Below are positions 45,616-58,900 of a stretch of DNA of 64,000 nt, piece by piece. Made by a program: the position numbers and the translations under genes. The stretch is from positions 1 to 64,000 of the forward strand of contig CAYQMX010000008.1 of NCBI GenBank assembly GCA_964418745.1, given 5' to 3'. The notes under the pieces are model-generated. The model saw only the letters and a list, made by a program, of their open reading frames with translations, did no database searches and had not been told where the DNA came from. Source of the DNA: Scleromatobacter sp964418745 (GTDB lineage: Bacteria > Pseudomonadota > Gammaproteobacteria > Burkholderiales > Burkholderiaceae_C). Positions within the stretch are counted from its first letter, which is position 1. Each line of letters opens with the position of its first letter.

Positions 45616-46379
45616 GCCGCACCACGCACCGGCTCGGCCCGCGTCGCGAGGCTGCATTCGCCGCGCAGGATGGCCAGCACGTCGTCGAGGTGTTCGTCGA
45701 TGAAGAAGTGGCCGCCAGGCAGCCGGTACTCGCGCAGCGGCGCCCGCGCGAACGCCTGCCACGTGCGCATGCGCTCCGGCGTCGCGGCCGGATCGTCGTC
45801 GCCGCCCAGCGTGACCACCTCCAGCGGCAACGGCGCGTGCGGTGCGCGCGGGAACGTCTGCAACAGCGCGAAATCGGCGCGCAGGATCGGCAGCATCATT
45901 TCCAGGAGTTCGGGCGCCGCCAGCGCCTCGGCAGGCAGGCTGCCGAAGCGCTGCTGCACGCCGGCAAGCACCTGCGCGTCGCTCAGGCCGGCCAGCGTCC
46001 ATTCGGACAAGGGCCGGTGCGGCGCCTGGCGTCCGGACACGAACAGCCGCCGCGGCAACGGCGCGCCCAGCGCGTGCAGGCGTTGAACGAGGCCGGCGGC
46101 CACCGCCGAGCCCATGCTGTGTCCGAACAGCGCGTACGGTCGGTCGAGCAGCGGCATCAGTGCGGGCACCAGCGCGTCGAGCAGGGTGTCGGCGTCGTCG
46201 ACCGGCGGCTCCGCGAAGCGGTTCGCGCGGCCGGGCAGCTGCACGGCGCAGACATCGAACTCCGGCAGGCGTGCCGGCCACAGGCGGAAGGCCGCGGCGC
46301 TGCCGCCCGCGTGATGGAAGCAGACCAGACGCATGACGGCGTCGGGACGAGGATTGAGGCGCTGGAGCCAGTTGCTCAC
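45612..46379 (-). CDS. Type II thioesterase (NRPS/PKS-associated)
   Basis: A 255-residue alpha/beta hydrolase of the GrsT/RifR type II thioesterase family. Marks are LVCFHHAGGSAAAFRLW, VCAVQLPGRANRFAEPP, the nucleophile elbow FGHSMGSAVA (Ser), the Asp in LGGDDDPAA and the His in LPGGHFFIDEH. Such enzymes clear stalled or wrong acyl groups from carrier proteins of assembly lines. The NRPS and NRPS/PKS at 50876 and 55946 are its likely clients. The GTG at 46379 has GGAAG 8 nt upstream; the frame extends to a TTG at 46421. It overlaps the deacetylase start by 4 bp, coupling the assembly line to EPS genes. Confidence 0.88.
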   Translation of the reverse strand: MSNWLQRLNPRPDAVMRLVCFHHAGGSAAAFRLWPARLPEFDVCAVQLPGRANRFAEPPVDDADTLLDALVPALMPLLDRPYALFGHSMGSAVAAGLVQRLHALGAPLPRRLFVSGRQAPHRPLSEWTLAGLSDAQVLAGVQQRFGSLPAEALAAPELLEMMLPILRADFALLQTFPRAPHAPLPLEVVTLGGDDDPAATPERMRTWQAFARAPLREYRLPGGHFFIDEHLDDVLAILRGECSLATRAEPVRGAA

Positions 46380-46503
46380 GATGTGCTTCCGCAGGCGGAC
46401 ACGAGTTGACAGGTTCGACAAGGCTTCGCGTTCCGGTTCTCGCAGATCCCCCGACAGCGCGGGCTGCGTCCGTGGCGCACACCCATTGTCCCTGACGGCG
46501 ACT

Positions 46504-47211
46504 TTACAGGCTCGGTTCGTCGCCCGACATCCCCCCTTTTGGGCGCCCGCTCACCCGCGACAGCGCGGCCACCCAGCCCGGCGCGGGCGTCAGCGAGAAG
46601 ACCTCGAGCTCGCAGTCGCCCCCGGGGGTGGCGACCGCCAGCCGATGCGGCGTCGGGTCGAGGCCTGTCTCGACGGCCGTCGGCTCGATCTGCAGGCCGG
46701 TGCCCAGCGCCTTCAGGCAGGCCTCCTTGCGCGTCCAGGCCCGCAGGAAGGCCAGGTCCCGGTCGGACTCGGGCATGGCGTGGAACTGCAGGCGCTCGCG
46801 CTCGGACAGACATTGCCGCACGAGCGCATCCGCGTCGCGCAACGGTTTCACGCACTCCAGGTCGACGCCGATCTCGCCGTCGCCGGCCAGCGCGACCAGC
46901 GCGAGGTCGCCGCTGTGGCTCAGGTTGAACGCGCATCGCGCGGCACCACGCAAGCGCGGCTTGCCGTAAGCGCCGAGCTCGAAGCGCAACGCCTGCGGGG
47001 CCTGGCCGGTGCGCTGCCCGAGCAGCCGCCTCAGGCCCGCGTGCGCGGCGACGAAGCGCCGGCGGTCGCGCTCGAACACGAAGCGCGCCGCGCGGGCGCG
47101 TTCCTGGTCGTCCAGCAAGCCGGCGTCGGCGCACGCATCCTCGGCGGCGAGCGGCAGCAGCCACAACTCGAACGACGGCGGGGCCGGGAGGCGGGTGGGG
47201 ACGACGGACAT
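46504..47211 (-). CDS. 4'-phosphopantetheinyl transferase, Sfp type
   Basis: A 235-residue enzyme that moves the phosphopantetheine arm from CoA to the Ser of carrier domains. It has the motifs FNLSHSGDLALVAL, GEIGVDLECVKP (metal-binding D and E, near residue 117) and WTRKEACLKALGTGL (near residue 155). It is of the Sfp/Gsp subgroup that serves NRPS and PKS, so it likely activates the four carrier domains encoded at 50876-63313. The frame is open well upstream in both directions. The ATG at 47211 gives the usual N terminus (MSVVPTRLPAPP). It lies upstream of the thioesterase with a 124-bp gap. Confidence 0.9.
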   Translation of the reverse strand: MSVVPTRLPAPPSFELWLLPLAAEDACADAGLLDDQERARAARFVFERDRRRFVAAHAGLRRLLGQRTGQAPQALRFELGAYGKPRLRGAARCAFNLSHSGDLALVALAGDGEIGVDLECVKPLRDADALVRQCLSERERLQFHAMPESDRDLAFLRAWTRKEACLKALGTGLQIEPTAVETGLDPTPHRLAVATPGGDCELEVFSLTPAPGWVAALSRVSGRPKGGMSGDEPSL

Positions 47212-47340
47212 GGACAGCAGTGCAGTGGTTGGACGCATTGTGCGGCCGACGCGCGCTGGCGTCCTGCACGCGCGGCGCGGCGCGCGACGGCCTGGCGCCA
47301 CGGTTGTGGACGATACTTGGGCCAGGAGGATCCACCGATC

Positions 47341-49209
47341 GTGTCCGTCTCGATGGCCAGGAAGTTCGTGTACATCGCCACCGGCTGCAGCGCCGTCGTG
47401 CTGTTGCTGGCCGCCGTGCTGCTGGTGCCGGCGTCGCGCCACGCGCTCGCGTCGAGGCTGCCGATGGCGCGGGTAGTGCAGCTGAACGGCCTGCGCTTCG
47501 GCTACGGTGTGGAGCGCGAACTCCGGCTGCCGATGCACGACGGCGTCCAGCTCGCGGCCAGCCTCTACCTGCCTCGCGACCGCCCCCGCCCGCTCGCGAC
47601 GGTCCTCGTGCGTGGCCCGTACGGACACCTCTACCACGAAGACGGACTGATGGCCGCGGAGCATTTTGCGCGGCAGGGCTACGCGGTCCTGGTCGAGGAC
47701 CTGCGCGGCACCGGTGCCTCCGGAGGCGAATTCCTGCCCTATCGCGGCGACGTCGACGACGGCGCCGCGACGCTGGACTGGATCGTCGCGCAGCCGTGGT
47801 CGAACGGCCGCGTCGGCACCTTCGGCTGTTCGGCGTTGGGCGAGACCCAGTACGTGCTGGCGCGCGCGCACCATCCCGCCCTGCGGGCCATGATCCCGCT
47901 GGCCGCGGGGGGCGTGATCGGCAGCGCTGCGGGGCGCTACAGCTACGGCATCTACGAGGGCGGCATCTTCCAGCTGGCGAGCGGCTTCGGTTGGTTCGTC
48001 GAGAACGGCACGAAGGACCCGCACGCACCAGCGGCCGCGCCCTTCGACGTCGCTTCCGCGGTGCGCGGCCTGCCGACCGCGGAGCTCGTGCGCCGCTACC
48101 GGCCCGCGCCGAACGGCTACGACGATTACCTTCGGCTGCCGCTCACGGATCCTTCCTGGCACGATCTCGGCTACGTCACCGACGCCGACCGCCTCTCGGT
48201 GCCTTCCCTCGAGATCACGACCTGGGGCGACCAGACGGTCGGCGACACGCTGGCCCTCGACCCGCAACTGCGCCGTGCCGTGGCCGGCGAGCCCGTACCG
48301 GAACGCCACCTGATCGTCGCCCCGGGCAATCACTGCCGCGCCCGCGAAACCGGCGACAGCAGCCGCTTCGGCGAGATCGACGTGGCGAACGCCGCGGCGC
48401 CCTGGTTCGAGTGGTACGACCGCTGGTTCGACCACTGGCTGCGCGATCGCGGCGACGGCCTGGCCGGCATGCCGGCGATCCGCTACTACATGCTGGGGGA
48501 AGGCCGCTGGCTCGACGCCGCCAGTTGGCCGCCACCCGAGGCCACTCTGCAGCGCTGGTACCTCGACAGCGCGGGACACGCCAACGGTGCGGGCGGCGAC
48601 GGCGTCCTGGCGCCGGCGGCACCGCCGCACGACGCGATAGACAGGTTCGTCTACGACCCGCGGTCGCCGGTGCCCTCGCGCGGCGGCCCGGTCTGCTGCA
48701 CCGGCGATCCGGCCATCCGGCCCGGGCCGGTCGACCAGAAGGACGTCGAATCCCGCCCCGACGTGCTCGTCTACACCTCGAGCCCGCTCGCCGCGCCGCT
48801 GCGCATCGCGGGGCCGCTGCGCGCCACGCTGCGCTTTGCCTCGTCGGCGCTCGACACCGACGTGGTCGCGCGCCTGGTCGACGTCCGCCCCGATGGCCGC
48901 GCCATCAACATCCAGGAGGGCGCCCTGCGCGCGCGCTATCGCCAGGGGTACGCGAAGCCGGTGCCACTGGTGCCCGGCGAGCCGGTGACGCTGACCGTCG
49001 ACATGCGCAGCATCGCCTACACGCTGGGGGCCGGGCACCGGCTGCGGCTGGACGTCACGAGCAGCAGCTTCCCGCGACTGGAGCGCAACCTCAACACGGG
49101 AGGCGACAACGCGCGCGAGTCCCGCGGTATCGCGGCGCGCAACGAGATCCGCCATGGCGGCGAGGCCGCGTCCTATGTCGAGATCGCGGTCCTGCCCGCC
49201 AGCGACTGA
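47341..49209 (+). CDS. CocE/NonD-family hydrolase or acyltransferase, membrane-anchored
   Basis: A 622-residue protein with an N-terminal membrane anchor (about residues 8-30), so the catalytic part should face the periplasm. The alpha/beta hydrolase domain has RGPYGHLYHEDGLMAAEHFARQGY, the nucleophile elbow FGCSALGE (Ser), an Asp in TTWGDQTVGDTL and the His in APGNHCRAR. The C-terminal jelly-roll domain typical of X-Pro dipeptidyl-peptidase/CocE follows (from about residue 440). Relatives cleave or transfer acyl groups, including aminoacyl esters and amides. The GTG at 47341 has AGGAGG 11 nt upstream; the ATG at 47353 is an alternative. It is the one plus-strand gene inside this minus-strand block, and its end overlaps the convergent hydrolase by 37 bp. 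Confidence 0.82.
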   Translation: MSVSMARKFVYIATGCSAVVLLLAAVLLVPASRHALASRLPMARVVQLNGLRFGYGVERELRLPMHDGVQLAASLYLPRDRPRPLATVLVRGPYGHLYHEDGLMAAEHFARQGYAVLVEDLRGTGASGGEFLPYRGDVDDGAATLDWIVAQPWSNGRVGTFGCSALGETQYVLARAHHPALRAMIPLAAGGVIGSAAGRYSYGIYEGGIFQLASGFGWFVENGTKDPHAPAAAPFDVASAVRGLPTAELVRRYRPAPNGYDDYLRLPLTDPSWHDLGYVTDADRLSVPSLEITTWGDQTVGDTLALDPQLRRAVAGEPVPERHLIVAPGNHCRARETGDSSRFGEIDVANAAAPWFEWYDRWFDHWLRDRGDGLAGMPAIRYYMLGEGRWLDAASWPPPEATLQRWYLDSAGHANGAGGDGVLAPAAPPHDAIDRFVYDPRSPVPSRGGPVCCTGDPAIRPGPVDQKDVESRPDVLVYTSSPLAAPLRIAGPLRATLRFASSALDTDVVARLVDVRPDGRAINIQEGALRARYRQGYAKPVPLVPGEPVTLTVDMRSIAYTLGAGHRLRLDVTSSSFPRLERNLNTGGDNARESRGIAARNEIRHGGEAASYVEIAVLPASD

Positions 49210-50030
49210 ACCCAGTCGCCGAAGATGGCGATCACGCGACGCTGGGACTCCAGTGTCGTCAGGGTGTGGTCGACGTCGGCCATGAAATCGTAGCGGACGT
49301 GATCCAGGAACATCGCGTTGCCGAATGCGTCGCGCAGCTGGCCCTGGTAGTTGTGTCCGTCCGCATAGCTGCCCGAGTAAAACAGGAAGACGGCGGTTCC
49401 GCGGCGGATCAGCGTCTCCATGTTCTGCGCGAACTGGGCGCGCGACGGCGTCTGGAACTGCATGTCCAGCAGGCCGTCGACCTCGAGGCGGCGCCTCGCC
49501 GGGCGCCGGGCGCGGAACAGCAGTCGATCGCGCACCTTGCCCAGCCGCTCGGGCCAGGTCATGCGACGAACCCGGAACCAGCGCCGCAGCAGCGCAGTCT
49601 TGAAGGTGGGAAAGACAAAGCCGTCGAACATCATGAGTCCGGCGACGCGCGGGTCGGCGAGCGCCAGCCGATAGCCGTTGATCGCACCCGAACACAGGCC
49701 GAAGACCACGAAACGATCGATGCCGAGCGTCCGCTGGACGTGGTCCATGGCAGCCTGCAGGTCGAGGACGGCCTGTTCGTCGGCGCGCAGCGTTGCCTTC
49801 GAGGCGGGGCTGTCGCCGAGCCCGGACAGGTCCATGCGCAGGCAGGGCACGCCGGCGGCGGCGATGTCGCGTGCGATCTTCACGTTGAGGCGGTGCGGCC
49901 CGATCCGGTTCATGACTCCGGTGTTGAGCAGGAGGCAGGCGGGCGCGCCCGGTGCAATGCGCTCGGGAAGCGTCATGATGCCGACGAGCTCGTCGCCGAA
50001 CCGGTCGACGCGTTCAATCGAATCGGTCAT
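49173..50030 (-). CDS. Alpha/beta hydrolase, related to exosortase-A-associated hydrolase 1
   Basis: A 285-residue alpha/beta hydrolase. Marks are LVGIMTLPER, LLLNTGVMNRIGPHRLNVKIAR, CLRMDLSGLGDSP and the nucleophile elbow FGLCSGA (Ser). A late His is in MADVDHTL. Small hydrolases in this position, paired with a second one, are known from exosortase-A EPS loci (TIGR03100/TIGR03101) and from some NRPS clusters. The exact family cannot be fixed by eye. It may release or hydrolyse the assembly-line product. The start at 50030 overlaps the upstream hydrolase by 17 bp. Confidence 0.75.
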   Translation of the reverse strand: MTDSIERVDRFGDELVGIMTLPERIAPGAPACLLLNTGVMNRIGPHRLNVKIARDIAAAGVPCLRMDLSGLGDSPASKATLRADEQAVLDLQAAMDHVQRTLGIDRFVVFGLCSGAINGYRLALADPRVAGLMMFDGFVFPTFKTALLRRWFRVRRMTWPERLGKVRDRLLFRARRPARRRLEVDGLLDMQFQTPSRAQFAQNMETLIRRGTAVFLFYSGSYADGHNYQGQLRDAFGNAMFLDHVRYDFMADVDHTLTTLESQRRVIAIFGDWVQSLAGRTAIST

Positions 50031-50838
50031 GAATGATCAACTTGAGTTGCTTGAGTGGGGCACTCGGCACGAGCGAGGTGTTGTTCGCCTCGGGCGAGGT
50101 CCATTCGAAATCATGCTCGATGGGCCAGAAGCGATGCGGGCTGCCGGCCGTGCGCAAGGCGTCGAGCCACAACGCAACCGATGCATCGTCCGCGCGCGCC
50201 ACGATGTGCAGATCCAGCCCCGCGGGCATGGGCAACTGGCGCGGATCGAGACGCGCGAGCTGCGCGCGCAGGGCCGGCGAGATACCGAAGCCGATGGCCT
50301 CGTCCGTGAAGGAGGAGGGATCCTGTTCGAGCGTGCGGCGCCACGCGGCGTCGTGGATCTCGAAGTCGTCCTCCAGAGTCTCTACGTGCTTCAGGCGCAG
50401 TTGCTGCAGGTAGTCCGCACCCGCGACGATTGGATCCCACACCACCAGCCGCATCACCTGGCCGGAGAGCGGGCCCGCGACCAGCGCGGCGGCGGAGCCA
50501 CCCAGGCGAGAGCCGACGACGGTGGCACGGGCGCGACCCGTGCGACGGTGCAACTCGTCGAGCGCGAGTTGCAGGTCGCGGCCGGCACCTTCGAGGTCGA
50601 ATGCCTCGTCGTCGCCGCCGGAATCGCCCGTCCCGTAGAAATCGAAGCGCAGCACGTCGCAGCCTCCGCGCGCCAGGTGCTCGGCGAGCACCCGGTAGAT
50701 GCGCTGCGCTCGGATGGCCTCCTGGCCGAACGGAGTGCACAGGAGCACCGAGCGTCCTGCGACGGGCGCCTGGGCTTCATGGAAGATTCCGAATAGTCTG
50801 TGGTTCGCGGGACCGAAGATGAAAGGCATCATCGTCAT
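50014..50838 (-). CDS. Alpha/beta hydrolase-fold protein lacking the usual nucleophile elbow (hydrolase 2 type)
   Basis: A 274-residue protein: FIFGPANHRLFGIFHEAQ, LLCTPFGQEAIRAQRIYRVLAEHLARGG and VLRFDFYGTGDSGG fit the exosortase-A-associated hydrolase 2 group. At the place of the GxSxG nucleophile it has GSRLGGS, as in GLRLGA members of that group, so classical Ser catalysis is doubtful. The C terminus has a likely His in IEHDFEW. It may act as a partner of the neighbour at 49173 rather than an enzyme. The start at 50838 follows the NRPS stop by 37 bp. The frame extends further upstream into the NRPS gene without a better start. Confidence 0.72.
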   Translation of the reverse strand: MTMMPFIFGPANHRLFGIFHEAQAPVAGRSVLLCTPFGQEAIRAQRIYRVLAEHLARGGCDVLRFDFYGTGDSGGDDEAFDLEGAGRDLQLALDELHRRTGRARATVVGSRLGGSAAALVAGPLSGQVMRLVVWDPIVAGADYLQQLRLKHVETLEDDFEIHDAAWRRTLEQDPSSFTDEAIGFGISPALRAQLARLDPRQLPMPAGLDLHIVARADDASVALWLDALRTAGSPHRFWPIEHDFEWTSPEANNTSLVPSAPLKQLKLIIHDRFD

Positions 50839-50875
50839 CGATCCGGTCCCCGGTGCGTCGCTGACGTCGGCCGGC

Positions 50876-55849
<4,974 letters not shown>

Positions 55850-55945
55850 TATTCTTTCCTGCCTCTCGCTGCGCAGTTCATGCGCTTGCTGCCTCTGTCT
55901 GCGGCGTAGGCTCGCTGCCCGCCTGCAGTCCTCGTCCTGTCGATA

Positions 55946-58900
55946 TCAGCCGCGCGACTCGGCCACGACGTACTTGCCCGGTTCGTCGGGGTTGGGCACG
56001 TACCACTGCACTTCGCCATTCGGGCCACGGCCCAGGCGCGCGCCCGGCACGGGCGGCTTGGAGGCGTCGACGGCCTGCACGGCCGCCGTGGCGCGCGCCG
56101 GCAGGAACTCGGCCTGCTGGAGCTCGGCCACCGACTCCTTGAACGCCTGCTTGATCTTCGCGATGTCCTGCGGCGTGTGCGCCGTGGTCATGAAGCACGG
56201 GAAGTTGTCGAGGATGTGCACGCCGCGGCTGCGCATCATGGCGAACAGCAGGTCCTGCAGCGGATGGTCCTCCAGCCAGCTCACGCGCCACAGCGAGCCG
56301 AAGTGGCGGATCTCGATGGGCACGCCGGCCTCGCGGCAGAACGCGCACAGCTCGTCGGCCATCGCGGCCGTCACCAGGTTGAGCTGCTCCTGCAACTGGC
56401 CGCCCTGCGTCTTGAGGTACTGCAGCGAGGCCTTGGCCGCGGCCATGGCCAGCGGATGGCGCACGAAGGTGCCGGCGAAATAGGTCACGCCCACGGTGGG
56501 CACGGAGTCGTCGCCATAGTGCCACGGGCCGCCGTCCAGCGCGTCCATGAACTCGCGCTTGCCCGCCACCACGCCGATGGGGAAGCCGCCGCCGATGACC
56601 TTGCCGTAGGTGCTCAGGTCGGGGCGGATGTCGAACATCGCCTGCACGCCGCCCGGGTGCATGCGGAAGCCCGTGATCACCTCGTCGAGGATCATGCAGG
56701 TGCCGCTGGCCTCGGTGATCTCGCGGATCTGCTTGAGGTACTCGCGCGGCTGGAAGTCGGGGCGGCGGCTCTGCACCGGCTCGATCAGCACCGCGGCGAG
56801 GTCGTCGGCGTTGCGGCGGATGAACTCGAGCGATTCCGGCGTGCCGTAGTCGAGCACGCGCACGTCGTCGAAGACGTCGGCCATGATGCCCGGCGCCGCC
56901 GGGATGCCCTTGTGGTTGCGGCCGGCGCGCACCAGCACTTCGTCGAAGGTGCCGTGGTACGAGCCCGTGAACACGACGATGGTGTTGCGGCAGGTGACGG
57001 TGCGCGCGATGCGGATGGCCGCCATCACCGCTTCCGAGCCGGTGTTGCACAGTCCCGCGCGGTCGGCGCCGGTCATCTCGCAGACCAGGTCGGCCACCTC
57101 GCCGGCCAGCGGATGCTGCGGGCCGATCTCGTAGCCGAGCTCGAGCTGCTGGCGCACCGCCTCCTGCACGAAGTCGGGCTGCCAGCCGAACATGCACATG
57201 CCGAAGCCGTTGAGGACGTCGACGTACTCGTTGCCGTCGATGTCCCACAGGCGCGAGCCCTTGCTGCGCTCGATGACGATCTGGTAGGTGATCTCCTTGG
57301 TCAGCGGACGGAAGCCGTTGACCACGCGCGGATCGGCCAGGTGCGGCCGGTGGGTCGTGGTGTAGGCCTTGCTCCTGGCCGTGCGTTCCACGTAGCGTCG
57401 CATGAACGCCTCGAGGCGCGACTGCTGGCGGGCGGTGACCGGGGCGGCCTGCGTATGGATGCGGGCGATCGCACCGAACGCCTTCTTGACGTCGTAGCGC
57501 ATCGTCTCCTTGCCGGCCGTCTCCTCGCCCGCGGGCGCGGCGACCGGCGCCGCCGCCGCTGCGACTTGCGTGGGGGCGGGCACGGCCGCGACCGCGATGG
57601 GCGCCGCCACGGCGACCGGCGCGGCCGGCGCGGCCCCGCCCAGCACGGCCAGCTGCTGCGCCATCAGCGCCATCTGCTGCTGGATGACCTGTTGCACGAA
57701 GCTGCCCGCGGGCGCGGCGCCCTGCGGCATGACGAACGGCACGGCGGCGACGCTCGCGGTCGCCGCGGCGGCCACGGGCGCTGCAGCGGCGGCCGGCACG
57801 ACGGCGACCGGCGCAGCGGTCGCGGGCGCGGCCTCGGGCGGCATGGCCTCGTCCAGGAAGGCAGCGAGCGCGTCGAAGCTGCGGCACGACTCCGACAGCT
57901 GGCGGAACGTGACGGCGACGCCAAACCGCTTCTTGGTCTGCATCGCGACCTGGGTCAGGATCAGCGAGTCGATGCCGAACTCGACGAACGGCGCCGACGG
58001 ATCGGCCTGGGCGAGGTCCAGGCCCGCGACGTCGCCGAACAGGTCGCGCAGGCGTTCGATCAGCGCCGGACGGCGCGAGTTGGGGGCGGACGGAGTGGGC
58101 ATGGCAGTGCTCGTGGTCGAGGTCGTGAATTCAGGGGCGGCGATCGCGGCGGGGGCGCTCGTCGTGGAATCGGCAACGGGAATGGCCGCGGCCTGGAGCG
58201 GAACCGGAACCGGAACGGGCACGGCGACCGGGGCGGGCGCGGTGCCGCGCACGGCGGCGTCGACCCAGCACCGCCGGCGTTCGAACGCGTAGGTGGGCAG
58301 GCGCACGCGGCGGCGGTCGTCGGCGGGGCTGGCGGCGGCGGTGGTCGTGGCGATGCCGCGGGTCCACAGCTGGGCGTCGGCCAGGGCCAGCCGCTGCGCC
58401 TCGAGCGCCGGCGTGTCGCCCAGCGAGCCGACGGCGGCGGGCGCACCGGCGCCGTGCTGGCGCACCAGCGTCGACAGCGAGTCGCGCGGACCCAGCTCGA
58501 GGGCCAGCGCGTCGGCGTGGCGTTCGAGGGCCGTGCGCAGCGCGCGCGAGAAGCGCACCGGCTCGCGCAACTGGCGCGACCAGTAGGCCGGGTCGACCGC
58601 CTGGGCGTCGGTGAGCCATTGCCCGGTGGCGGTGGAGACGATGGGGATCAGCGGCGTCGACAGCGCGACCTCGCGCACCAGCGCCTCGAACGGCGCAACC
58701 GCCGCGTCCATCATCGGCGAGTGGAAGGCGTGCGAGGTGACCAGGCGGCGCGCACCGACGCCGGCGGCCTCGAGCGCGCTCGCCCAGGCATCGATCGCCG
58801 CCGATTCGCCGGCGACCACGCAGGCCTGCGGGCCGTTCTCGGCGGCCAGGAAGACGTCGGCCGGCATGCGCGCCTGCACCTCGGACAGCGGCAGCCGGAC

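Noticed and set aside
46531..46543. A further C-run/T-run/G-run repeat
   Set aside because: It lies inside the 3' coding end of the phosphopantetheinyl transferase and lacks the flanking bases of the other copies; chance is likely.
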